Assembly: GCF_000152745.1 (NCBI RefSeq)
Contig: NZ_CH672428.1
Span: 2,870,625-2,934,624 of the forward strand
DNA: 64,000 nucleotides
Direction of reading: 5' to 3'
Origin: Oceanicaulis sp. HTCC2633
GTDB lineage: Bacteria; Pseudomonadota; Alphaproteobacteria; Caulobacterales; Maricaulaceae
This document shows positions 50,905 to 59,073 of this stretch, in pieces. A program made the position numbers and the translations under genes. The stretch's first letter is position 1, and each line of letters starts with the position of its first letter. The notes beneath the pieces are model-generated. The model saw only the letters and a program-made list of their open reading frames with translations, ran no database searches and was not told the origin of the DNA.

Positions 50905-51669
50905 ATGAGTGTCGAACCGCGTCTTTACATCGATGCGCCGCTTGAAGCCGGCGCCGTGCTGGATCTGGATCGGGACCAGGCCCACTATCTCGTCAATGTC
51001 ATGCGCCGCAAACCGGGCGACGGCGTCCGGCTGTTCAACGGCCGGGACGGCGAGTGGCGCGCCGAGGTGGCGAGCGCAGACAGAAAACGCGCCAGCCTTC
51101 AGATCGTTCAACAGCGTCGCAGCCAGAGCGCGACGCCGGACATGGCGCTCTATTTCGCGCCGGTGAAGAAGGCGCGCACCGATTTCATCGTCGAGAAGGC
51201 GACCGAGCTGGGCGTCGCCTCGATCACGCCGGTGATCACCCAACGCACCCAGTCCGAGCGCGTGCGCACCGATCGGATGCAGGCTCTGACGCGCGAAGCG
51301 TCTGAACAGACCGAGCGTCTGGACCTGCCGGTGATTCACGAGCCGGTCAGCCTGACCCAGATGCTCAAGGGCTGGGACGAGGCGCGCACCTTGATGTTCG
51401 CCGATGAAAGCGGGGACAGCCAGACCGAGCCCTGGGGCGGAGAGCATGGCCGCGCCCGCCCGATGGCTGAAGCGCTGGCAGGCCGCGAACGCGGCGGCAA
51501 ATGGGCGATGCTGGTCGGCCCCGAGGGCGGGTTCTCGGTGGAGGAACGCACGCTGCTGCATGCTCAGACTTTTGTCCTGCCCGTCAGCCTCGGCCCGCGC
51601 ATTCTGCGCGCGGATACAGCGGCCGCCGCCGCCTTGTCCGTCTGGCAATCCATGCTGGGCGACTGGTGA
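50905..51669 (+). CDS. rsmE: 16S rRNA (uracil(1498)-N3)-methyltransferase
   Basis: Methylates U1498 of 16S rRNA. The 254-residue SPOUT enzyme has the N-terminal PUA-like part (HYLVNVMRRKPGDGVRLFNG) and then FIVEKATELGVASITPV, WAMLVGPEGGFSVEERTLL and VSLGPRILRADTAAAAALSVWQ, the last two forming the knotted SAM site. A complete member. It lies 119 bases upstream of gshA on the same strand, a pairing kept in many alphaproteobacteria with ubiA nearby. Confidence 0.95.
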   Translation: MSVEPRLYIDAPLEAGAVLDLDRDQAHYLVNVMRRKPGDGVRLFNGRDGEWRAEVASADRKRASLQIVQQRRSQSATPDMALYFAPVKKARTDFIVEKATELGVASITPVITQRTQSERVRTDRMQALTREASEQTERLDLPVIHEPVSLTQMLKGWDEARTLMFADESGDSQTEPWGGEHGRARPMAEALAGRERGGKWAMLVGPEGGFSVEERTLLHAQTFVLPVSLGPRILRADTAAAAALSVWQSMLGDW

Positions 51670-51788
51670 GCGATCACGCAATCTCTCACACCCTTGTGAC
51701 CGAAAACCGGTTTCCCTGCTTGCCGTAGGGGATACGGGCGCCTAACTGTGCGGCCACACTGATTTGCCTGGCGGGGAGACCATCACCC

Positions 51789-53162
51789 ATGAGCGGCACC
51801 TATAATGCAGGGGGCGAAGGCGCCCCGATCGAAAGCAAGGCCCAGCTCATCGGCCACATCGCCGCGGGCGAGAAACCCAAGGATCAATGGCGTATCGGCA
51901 CCGAACACGAGAAGTTCGGCTTTGCGCTGAAGGATCATGCCCCGCTGCCCTATGAGGGCGAGGGGCCCAGCGTGCGCAAGCTCTTGGAAGGCCTGACCCG
52001 CTTTGGCTGGCAGGCGATCGAGGAAAACGGCAAGCCCGTCGCGCTCAAGCGCGAGGGCGGCTCCATCACGCTGGAGCCCGGCGGCCAGTTCGAGCTCTCC
52101 GGCGCGCCGCTGGAAAATCTTCACGAGACCTGCCGCGAGGTGAACACCCATTTGCGCGAAGTGCGCGAAGTGGCCGATGAAGTCGGCGCGGGTTTTCTGG
52201 GCCTCGGCTTCTCGCCGAAATGGTCTCTTGAAGAGACCCCGATGATGCCCAAGGACCGCTACAACATCATGAAGGCCTACATGCCCAAGGTGGGCACGCT
52301 GGGCCATCAGATGATGTTCCGCTCCTGCACCGTGCAGACCAATCTCGACTTCGCGTCCGAAGCGGACATGGTCAAGAAGATGCGCGTCTCGCTGGCGCTG
52401 CAGCCGATCGCCACGGCGCTGTTCGCCAACTCGCCCTTCGCGGACGGCAAGCCGAACGGCTATCTCAGCTATCGCGCCCATGTGTGGACCGACACCGACA
52501 ATAACCGCACCGGCATGCTGCATTTCGCCTTCGATGAAGGCTTTGGCTATGAGCAGTATGTGGACTGGGCGCTCGATGCGCCGATGTATTTCGTCAAGCG
52601 CAATTCGGTCTTCCAGGACGCCACGGGGCTGAGCTTCCGCGACTTCCTGAAGGGCGAGCTGCCGCTGCTGCCGGGCGAACTGCCGGTCCTGTCAGACTGG
52701 GAAGACCATCTGTCGACGCTCTTCCCCGAAGTGCGCCTGAAAACCTTCCTCGAACAGCGCGGCGCCGATGGCGGCCCGTGGAATCGCCTCTGCGCGCTGC
52801 CCGCCTTCTGGGTGGGTCTGCTCTATGATCAGACCGCGCTCGACGCGGCCTGGGACCTCGTCAAGGACTGGACGGCTGAAGAACGCGACGCCATGCGCGC
52901 GGGCGCGGCGAAAACCGCGCTCAAGACCCCGTTCCGCAACACCACCCTGCAAGAGATCGCCCAACAGGCGCTCGCTATTTCCCGCTCCGGCCTCAAGGCC
53001 CGTCAACGCCTGAACGCCCATGGCGAAAACGAAGCGCTGTTCCTCGATGATCTCGACGAGATCGCCAAGACCGGCATCAGCCCCGCCGAACGCCTGCTCG
53101 AGCGCTATCACGGCGCCTGGAACGAAAGCGTCGAACCGATCTTCGAAGAGGCGGCGTATTAG
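51789..53162 (+). CDS. gshA: glutamate-cysteine ligase, plant/alphaproteobacterial type
   Basis: Makes gamma-glutamylcysteine, the first step to glutathione, in the cytosol. The 457-residue protein belongs to the GCS2/EgtA-like group found in plants and alphaproteobacteria and unlike E. coli GshA. Blocks include WRIGTEHEKFGFAL, ITLEPGGQFELSGAPLENLHETCREVNTHL, MKAYMPKVGTLGHQMMFRSCTVQTNLDF and RAHVWTDTDNNRTG. GGGGAG precedes the ATG. The disulphide between the redox-switch Cys residues seen in plants is not obvious here. gshB is not in the window. Confidence 0.95.
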   Translation: MSGTYNAGGEGAPIESKAQLIGHIAAGEKPKDQWRIGTEHEKFGFALKDHAPLPYEGEGPSVRKLLEGLTRFGWQAIEENGKPVALKREGGSITLEPGGQFELSGAPLENLHETCREVNTHLREVREVADEVGAGFLGLGFSPKWSLEETPMMPKDRYNIMKAYMPKVGTLGHQMMFRSCTVQTNLDFASEADMVKKMRVSLALQPIATALFANSPFADGKPNGYLSYRAHVWTDTDNNRTGMLHFAFDEGFGYEQYVDWALDAPMYFVKRNSVFQDATGLSFRDFLKGELPLLPGELPVLSDWEDHLSTLFPEVRLKTFLEQRGADGGPWNRLCALPAFWVGLLYDQTALDAAWDLVKDWTAEERDAMRAGAAKTALKTPFRNTTLQEIAQQALAISRSGLKARQRLNAHGENEALFLDDLDEIAKTGISPAERLLERYHGAWNESVEPIFEEAAY

Positions 53163-53206
53163 GGGCAGAAACAGCTCCAAACCGTCATTTCTGCGCCAAC
53201 CCCATC

Positions 53207-53231
53207 CCTCTCCCCTCCCTGAGGGGAGAGG
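53207..53231 (+). repeat. palindromic unit, family D, forward copy
   Basis: A perfect 11-bp stem (CCTCTCCCCTC and GAGGGGAGAGG), followed by TTAGGTGAGGGGTGGG to 53247. The reverse copy at 53301-53328 faces it, with about 40 bases between the tails. Confidence 0.85.
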
Positions 53232-53300
53232 TTAGGTGAGGGGTGGGCGGCGTTTCATCCGGCGCCAATTTCGCAAATTGAAGCGCACCCCCTCACCCTG

Positions 53301-53328
53301 CCTCTCCCCCTTGGTCAAGGGGGAGAGG
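53301..53328 (-). repeat. palindromic unit, family D, reverse copy
   Basis: A perfect 12-bp stem, CCTCTCCCCCTT and AAGGGGGAGAGG, loop GGTC. On the minus strand it is followed by CAGGGTGAGGGGG (to 53286). The loop contains the stop codon of the DUF559 gene, and its stem encodes that gene's last residues. Confidence 0.85.
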
Positions 53329-53692
53329 GGTTCTGTCGGCGGTGTTTCAGGGCGTGCACCAGATCCAGAATTTGATCGCCCAGCATGTCGGGCGCCTCAA
53401 AAACCTGCGTATTCCAGAACCTAAGAACATGCCACCCTTGGTTCTCCAACCAGCGCGTACGATGCTCGTCGCGGCGCCGATGAGCCGGAAGGTTATGCTG
53501 ACCGCCATCCAGCTCGATAATCAGGCCTATTTGGGGACAGGCGAAGTCGGCCACATAGCGGCCGATCGGATGCTGACGTCGAAACTTCAGCCCATCAGGT
53601 CTTCGCCGAAGCATGGACCAGAGCTTGCGTTCGGCATCTGTCATGTCCCGGCGCAAACGCCGTGCTGTCGTGATGGGTTTCTTCGACGCCAT
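53315..53692 (-). CDS. DUF559 endonuclease-like protein
   Basis: A 125-residue protein of the DUF559 family, related in fold to very-short-patch repair nucleases. The layout is ARRLRRDMTDAERKLWSMLR, then FRRQHPIGRYVADFACPQIGLIIELDGGQHN, then RRRDEHRTRWLENQGWHVLRFWN. Asp49, Glu60 and Asp62 are the likely metal ligands of the PD-(D/E)xK-type core, with the invariant GGQH following. The last residues (NPSPP) and the stop codon come from the adjacent palindromic repeat. It is probably a single-copy accessory gene; the ATG at 53692 has no strong ribosome site. Confidence 0.85.
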   Translation of the reverse strand: MASKKPITTARRLRRDMTDAERKLWSMLRRRPDGLKFRRQHPIGRYVADFACPQIGLIIELDGGQHNLPAHRRRDEHRTRWLENQGWHVLRFWNTQVFEAPDMLGDQILDLVHALKHRRQNPSPP

Positions 53693-53896
53693 ATGCGCAT
53701 CTTATCGGGAAACTCATTCAGCCAGAACGATGCCCCTCTCGCCTCTCCCCAATACCCCCACTGCCGCAAAGCCCTTGCGACTCCCGGCCCCGCGTGGTGT
53801 TTTGCGCGGTAGTCATTTCGTAACGAATTCGATCACGGTCCTTCATCTTTGGACGCATGAGGGGCGTCGGACTGTGACGGGGAGGGACCTCAGGTC

Positions 53897-55777
53897 ATGA
53901 ATATCGTCGTTCTGGCGGGGATCGTGATTACGATCGCCACCGCCATTCCGGTCTTTCTGGAGATGCGCAAGCACCCCAAGGGCCTGCACATCCTGTTCTT
54001 CGCCGAGATGTGGGAGCGCTTTTCCTATTACGGCATGCGCGGCCTGCTGATCTTCTATCTCACCCAGCACTTCCTGTTCTCTGACAGCGAAGCCAGCTCG
54101 CAATACGGCGCCTATACCGCGCTCGTGTATCTCTTGCCGCTGCTGGGCGGGTATCTGGCGGACCGGTATCTGGGCAACCGCAAGGCCATCGCCTTCGGCG
54201 CGCTCTTGCTGGTGGCCGGTCACGCGACCATGGGGATCGAGGGCGAACCGGCCCGCGAAGCCCTGGTCTATCAGGGCCAGCAATACGAGCTGGTGGCCGA
54301 AGGCCGCGGTTCGAACCGCTCGGTGATGATCGAGGTGGATGGCGCGGAATACAGCTTCTCGGCCAATTCCGAGGGCGATTTCGAGATCGCCGAGCTGCCG
54401 TCCACGGCCAGCATTCCCGCCGTTCTGCCGCAGGGCCAGTTCGAGATCGAACGCGTCGAACGCGACCGCATGTTCCTGAACATCTTCTACTTCGCCCTGG
54501 CCCTGATCATCATGGGCGTGGGTTTCCTGAAGGCGAACATCTCCTCCATCGTCGGGCAGCTCTATGAAGAGAACGATCCGCGTCGCGATGGCGGCTTCAC
54601 CCTGTATTATTACGGCATCAATCTGGGTTCGTTCTGGGCGGCCATCCTGTGCGGCCTTCTGGGCGAAACGGTCGGCTGGTGGGCCGGCTTCGGCCTCGCC
54701 GGTCTCGGCATGGCGCTGGGCTGGGTCGTGTTCGTGCGCGGTCGCGCCCTGTTCTTCCTGCCGGGCAAGAACCTCATCGACCATGTGGGCAACCCGCCGA
54801 GCCAGGAAAAACTCAAGGCCAAGGCGCTGGGCCCGATCAATACCGAATGGCTGATCTACGGCATCGGCCTTGTGGGCGTCGTCGTGGTCTGGTTCATGGT
54901 TCAGGCGCACACGATCCGCTTCACCGTGCTGGGCATGGGCGAGCAGGACCTTCTGGCGCTGTTCCTCCTGATCGGCGGCCTTGGCTTCCTGAGCTATGTG
55001 GTCTTCTACATGGTCAACAGCTGCACCAAGGTTGAGGCGCAACGCCTGATCCTGGCGCTGATCCTGATCATCGTCTCGGTCGTGTTCTGGGCGCTGTTCG
55101 AGCAGGCCGGTTCGTCCATGAACCTGTTCGCCGCGCGCAACACCGATCTGTCGGTGGGGCCGTTCGAAATCACCGCGTCACAGACCCAGTCCTTCAATGC
55201 GGGCTTCATCCTGTTGTTCGCGCCGGTCTTCGCGGCGATCTGGGCCTTCCTCGCCAAGTTGCGCAAGAACCCCAACACCCCGCTGAAATTCGCGCTCGCG
55301 CTGGTTCAGGTGGGTCTGGGCTTCATGCTGCTGGTGTGGGGCACCCAGTTTGCGGGCGATGACTATCGCGTGCCGCTGATCTTCCTGGCGGGCGCCTATC
55401 TGCTGCACACAACCGGCGAGCTGTGCCTGAGCCCGGTGGGCCTGTCGGCCATCACCAAGCTCAGCCCGGGCGCGGTCGTCTCGACCATGATGGCGGGCTG
55501 GTTCCTGTCCTCGGCCTTCGCGCAATACGTGGCGGGCATCATCGCCACCTTCACCGCGACCGACACGGTGGCGGGCCAGGTGCTCGACCCGGCGGCGGCG
55601 CTCAATGGCTATGCCGCCGTGTTCGGCTCGATCGGCCTGTTCGCCATCGTGCTGGGCGTGATCTTCGGCGTGCTGAGCTTCTGGCTCAAAGGGCTCGGCC
55701 ATGGCCGAGCGGTTGACCAGATCGACGCCAAGGCGGAAGCCGCCGGCCCTGATCAGGACGCCCGCGACCTCGTGTAA
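53897..55777 (+). CDS. POT/PTR family proton-coupled peptide transporter with periplasmic insertion
   Basis: A 626-residue major-facilitator protein that imports di- and tripeptides with protons. The family motif EMWERFSYYGMRGLL is at 37-51 (E-x-x-E-R-F), YLADRYLGNRKAI follows helix 2-3, and FYYGINLGSFWAAILCGLLGE lies in helix 4-5. Between helices 3 and 4 (about 115-190) sits an insert, EPAREALVYQGQQYELVAEG..., rich in charged residues and beta-like, which is not part of the standard 14-helix layout and probably forms a small periplasmic domain. GGAGGG precedes the ATG. A bidirectional terminator follows. Confidence 0.93.
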   Translation: MNIVVLAGIVITIATAIPVFLEMRKHPKGLHILFFAEMWERFSYYGMRGLLIFYLTQHFLFSDSEASSQYGAYTALVYLLPLLGGYLADRYLGNRKAIAFGALLLVAGHATMGIEGEPAREALVYQGQQYELVAEGRGSNRSVMIEVDGAEYSFSANSEGDFEIAELPSTASIPAVLPQGQFEIERVERDRMFLNIFYFALALIIMGVGFLKANISSIVGQLYEENDPRRDGGFTLYYYGINLGSFWAAILCGLLGETVGWWAGFGLAGLGMALGWVVFVRGRALFFLPGKNLIDHVGNPPSQEKLKAKALGPINTEWLIYGIGLVGVVVVWFMVQAHTIRFTVLGMGEQDLLALFLLIGGLGFLSYVVFYMVNSCTKVEAQRLILALILIIVSVVFWALFEQAGSSMNLFAARNTDLSVGPFEITASQTQSFNAGFILLFAPVFAAIWAFLAKLRKNPNTPLKFALALVQVGLGFMLLVWGTQFAGDDYRVPLIFLAGAYLLHTTGELCLSPVGLSAITKLSPGAVVSTMMAGWFLSSAFAQYVAGIIATFTATDTVAGQVLDPAAALNGYAAVFGSIGLFAIVLGVIFGVLSFWLKGLGHGRAVDQIDAKAEAAGPDQDARDLV

Positions 55778-55796
55778 GCGGTCCTGACCGTCTGAA

Positions 55797-55829
55797 GAAA
55801 AGCCCCGGAGCGTCGCTCCGGGGTTTTTT
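55797..55829. terminator. bidirectional terminator between the POT and retropepsin genes
   Basis: Perfect 9-bp GC-rich stem CCCCGGAGC/GCTCCGGGG with loop GTC and then TTTTTTG; on the other strand it is flanked by AAGAAAAG. Serves both convergent genes. Confidence 0.9.
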
Positions 55830-55832
55830 GCG

Positions 55833-56759
55833 TCAGTGGCTGAGCTGGCTGCGGCGCCCGCCCGGGCAGCGCCAGCCTTGCGAGCCGGGTTCGATCTCGG
55901 CGCGACGGTTCGCATAATCCACTGTCAGCGTGGTGTTCTGCAGAAGGTCCAGCCCCACGATCATGGCCGGGCGGTCCTCCCAGCCCATGGCGCGGAAGAC
56001 ATCGAGATCGGCCGCGTGGACCGACATGCGATCTATGCAGACGCCGCCCAGCTGGAACTGGCTGACGACCACCAGATCATCGGTCTCCACCAGATCGGGG
56101 ATGCGCGAGAGGCTGCCCACGGTCAGGATGCGGATCACGGCGCGCTGGCGCAGCTGGCCCGCGAGCGCCTGATTGACAAGCGTGATGGGAGAGCCGGTGT
56201 CCACCATCACCACGATATCGTCCTCGACGCCCCGGGCGCGGGCGGCGCCCACCAGAACATTGCGGCGCGGATCAATGCGGGCATCCACGAAGTCGGGCGC
56301 CTGCGCCTGCATGAAGAGCCGGGCGTTGGGATAGTCGAGCCGTATGGTGCGGCCCGCGAACGCGTTGCGGCCCAGCAGCCCGTAAATCTCGAGCTCCAGA
56401 TCGGGCGGGGTGGGGGTGACCACCGCATCCACCGTATTCAGCGCATAGGGGCCGAGGGTCAGGACATCGAGCCTGTGACGCTCGGCCTGGACTTCGGCTG
56501 TCAGGGTCTGCACCGAATCCAGGCGCTCGCGCGTGCTGACGAAGCCGTGCGCTTCCGCCAGGCTTTGCGCGATGGCGGTATGGCTGGCGCCGGTGTCCGG
56601 CGCGAATGGATACGGGCCTTCCTGCCCGATGAAGACCGGCGCGACGAAATACCCGGAAGGACTTCGCAAAAGCTCGATCGCATCGGTCTGGGCGATGGCG
56701 GCGGTGTTGACGCCTGCCCACAATGCGGCAAGCAGGCAGGTGCGAGTAATGGCGTTCAT
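55833..56759 (-). CDS. secreted retropepsin-like aspartic protease
   Basis: A 308-residue protein with a signal peptide (MNAITRTCLLAALWAGVNTAAIAQ). It has two aspartic-protease half sites, PFAPDTGASHTAI and VVMVDTGSPITLVN, so it may work as a single-chain enzyme where retroviral ones are dimers. The blocks LLGRNAFAGRTIRLDYPNARLF and IVGLDLLQNTTLTVDYANRRAEI are the conserved segments after each DTG. Bacterial relatives are periplasmic, with unknown substrates. ATG at 56759 follows GGGAGGAGG. It lies 110 bases after the TonB receptor on the same strand. Confidence 0.88.
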   Translation of the reverse strand: MNAITRTCLLAALWAGVNTAAIAQTDAIELLRSPSGYFVAPVFIGQEGPYPFAPDTGASHTAIAQSLAEAHGFVSTRERLDSVQTLTAEVQAERHRLDVLTLGPYALNTVDAVVTPTPPDLELEIYGLLGRNAFAGRTIRLDYPNARLFMQAQAPDFVDARIDPRRNVLVGAARARGVEDDIVVMVDTGSPITLVNQALAGQLRQRAVIRILTVGSLSRIPDLVETDDLVVVSQFQLGGVCIDRMSVHAADLDVFRAMGWEDRPAMIVGLDLLQNTTLTVDYANRRAEIEPGSQGWRCPGGRRSQLSH

Positions 56760-56869
56760 GACGACCTCCTCCCGGCAGGGTCGCCAGATCACTGTTTCGC
56801 CCGGCTTCTCGCCCTGCCGACTTCAGTCTACCAGACGGAGAAAGCTCGTAGGATTACAATTTAGGGAGG

Positions 56870-58954
56870 TTAGAAGGCGCCGCGAATGCTCAGGAAGATT
56901 TGCGGCCCGTTGTCGAAATACCGGCGCTGGCGATAGCGTTCGACGCCATCCGCGCGCGAGCCGTCATACACGATCCGGTCCTGCCGTTCGGTCGTGTCGA
57001 GCACGAAGTCCGCGCCCAGACGCGTCGTCAGGCCGAACCAGCGCGTGGTTTCGACATAGAGATCGAGATCGCCCGCCGGTTGCTCGAAATTGGTGAAACG
57101 GCTCACGCGATAGGTCGACCGGTCGGAGCGATAGCTGTAATCCCAGCCCCAGGCCATCTGCGCGGCCGGGAATGTCTGACGGAAATCAAAGCGGAATTCC
57201 CATTCCGCAACCCCGGACCAGGCGCGATCCACCCCGGTGACAGGGTCTTCGATCGAGCTGTCATACCATTCCGCAAAGCCGTCGAGCGTGGCGTTGCGCA
57301 GGCCCAGCCAGCCCAGCGGGCTGGTCCAGTCCAGCGTGATGCGGTTGAGCGCGCCATCGCCGATATTGCCCGGCGCGTCAAACACATCGGTCGGGGTGAT
57401 GATGGCGATATAGTCATCGAGATCCTGCACCCAGACGCGGCCCAGGGTCAGCGTCAGCGAGGCGTCCTCGTTGAACCGCTGTTCGAACTCCGCCTCCAGC
57501 GTCCAGTCGGTCTGGGGGCGATAATCGGGATTGCCCACATCCACCTGATCAGAGTTGAGATCGACGGAGCTGGCGAAATTGCCGAAATCGAGCTGGTCCA
57601 CATTGCGTTCGATGCCGACGCGCAGGCGGCGCTGGTCGCCCGGGCGCCAGGTCACGCTGGCCCGCGGCTTGAGATAGGTGAAGGTGCGCGCCTGACCGGC
57701 CGGACCCGACTGGGAAATCTCGCTGTATTCATAACGCAGTCCGCCTTCCAGCGAGAAGGCCTCGCTGATGACCCAGACCGTGTCGGCGAACAGTTCGCCG
57801 CGCACTTCCTCGACCCGGGTGTCGCTGACGGGGAGGGGGATCGGGACGAACCCGCCGCCGGTATCCTCGAACAGGGCGAGGCTGGCGTCGAGGGCGTTGA
57901 AGGCGGCTTCCGCGCCGAAGGTCAGCGAATGCGCCTCTGACAGGGTCCAGTCGAAACTCTGGCGCAGCGCGGTCTCCTCCTGGGCGTTCTGATAGAGCAC
58001 CTGCGCGCGTTCCACGCCGGAAGACAGGGTGTTGACGCTTTCCACTTCCGGTCCGTTATCCGTATCGGAGCGCGTCAGCAGGAAGGTCGTGGTCGAGGAG
58101 AGGCCGTCAGACCAGTCATGCTCCAGAGTGGAAGAGAGGCCGGCTCGCCAGCTGCGTTCATCATTGGCCTGTTCGATGTAGGCCTCGGGCTGGTCGGCGC
58201 CGTCATAGGCGAAGCCCGAGATGATGCGGCGCCAGGCGACAAACTCCGCATTGGCGTTCACGCGCAGCCGCGTGTTCTCTCCAATCGGACCGGAATAGCT
58301 GATCGAGGGCTCGATCTCGCGATAGCGGCGCTGGTCATTGTAGTGCTCGCGAGAGAGCCGGACGCCGTCGGGCGTCTCCGTGAAGACCGAGCGGTCATTG
58401 GACGGGCCCCACACTTCCCAGTTCAGCCCCAGGGTCAGTTCGCCAGAGCCAACGGGGCGGGTGATGGAGCTTTCCATCGCCGAGGCGAGACGCGAGGAAT
58501 TGTTGCGGGTCAGGGTGTGCTGGAAGCTCGCGCGCATGCCCGAGCCCTCAACCAGAATGACATTGGCGAGCTGGCTGTAGCCGCGCATCTCATACTCGGG
58601 AAGCGGCTCGCGGATCAGCTCGATCCTGACGACCTGGTCGGCTGGAATGCGTTGCAGCACCGTGCCCAGGCCGAGCGTCTTGTCGGACGGGCGCTGACCG
58701 TTGATGAGCAGATTGCCGAAGGCGTCCGCCAGTCCGCGACGATTGGTGTTGCCGTCCGAGAGGGAAAAGCCCGGCAGCCGGTTGATCATGTCGCGCGCCG
58801 TGACCGGGCTGAATTCGGTGAAGAAGCTGGCTGGATAGGCGAGGATGGCGCCGTCCGCCTCACCCTCCGCCACGACGGGATCCGGCGCATCATCGCCGAA
58901 TGCAGGCGCGGTCGCGGTCAGCAGAAGGGCGAGCGAGGTCGTCCGGGCAATCAT
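56870..58954 (-). CDS. TonB-dependent outer-membrane receptor
   Basis: A 694-residue barrel protein for TonB-driven uptake across the outer membrane. A signal peptide (cut near residue 20, AFG-D) precedes the plug, with SPVTARDMINRLPGFSLSDGNTNRRGLADAFGNLLINGQRPSDKT and RIPADQVVRIELIREPLPEYEM, and then a barrel ending in FLSIRGAF with the terminal Phe. The plug's RLPGF-S-DGNTNRRGL and LINGQRP text matches receptors abundant in Caulobacterales. Substrate unknown. ATG at 58954. The retropepsin gene follows on the same strand. Confidence 0.9.
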   Translation of the reverse strand: MIARTTSLALLLTATAPAFGDDAPDPVVAEGEADGAILAYPASFFTEFSPVTARDMINRLPGFSLSDGNTNRRGLADAFGNLLINGQRPSDKTLGLGTVLQRIPADQVVRIELIREPLPEYEMRGYSQLANVILVEGSGMRASFQHTLTRNNSSRLASAMESSITRPVGSGELTLGLNWEVWGPSNDRSVFTETPDGVRLSREHYNDQRRYREIEPSISYSGPIGENTRLRVNANAEFVAWRRIISGFAYDGADQPEAYIEQANDERSWRAGLSSTLEHDWSDGLSSTTTFLLTRSDTDNGPEVESVNTLSSGVERAQVLYQNAQEETALRQSFDWTLSEAHSLTFGAEAAFNALDASLALFEDTGGGFVPIPLPVSDTRVEEVRGELFADTVWVISEAFSLEGGLRYEYSEISQSGPAGQARTFTYLKPRASVTWRPGDQRRLRVGIERNVDQLDFGNFASSVDLNSDQVDVGNPDYRPQTDWTLEAEFEQRFNEDASLTLTLGRVWVQDLDDYIAIITPTDVFDAPGNIGDGALNRITLDWTSPLGWLGLRNATLDGFAEWYDSSIEDPVTGVDRAWSGVAEWEFRFDFRQTFPAAQMAWGWDYSYRSDRSTYRVSRFTNFEQPAGDLDLYVETTRWFGLTTRLGADFVLDTTERQDRIVYDGSRADGVERYRQRRYFDNGPQIFLSIRGAF

Positions 58955-59073
58955 CACAATTCCAGTCTTGCAAATCACAGTCAGGCGCAAGGCTAGGGCG
59001 TAACGACCGGTATTTCTTATTACAAGGTGGTAAGTGACTACTTTGTAAGGTGATTGTCCGGCTTTGTCCGGAC

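Noticed and set aside
49409..50908. 499-codon plus-strand frame opposite the aldehyde dehydrogenase
   Set aside because: Antisense shadow; no known domains, while the minus frame is a complete aldehyde dehydrogenase.
51680..51788. Fragment GACCGAAAACCGGTTTCCC between rsmE and gshA as another copy of the cheZ-end hairpin unit
   Set aside because: Only the central bases match and the GCTTTTCC stem is absent; too short to call.
53200..53340. Possible CRISPR-like array from the regular CCTCTCCC text
   Set aside because: Only two units in opposite orientation and no spacers of equal length; it is a pair of inverted palindromes.
53843..55042. 399-codon minus-strand frame opposite the POT transporter
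   Set aside because: Antisense shadow with His/Gln/Asp-rich text; the transporter reading has the family motif and helices.
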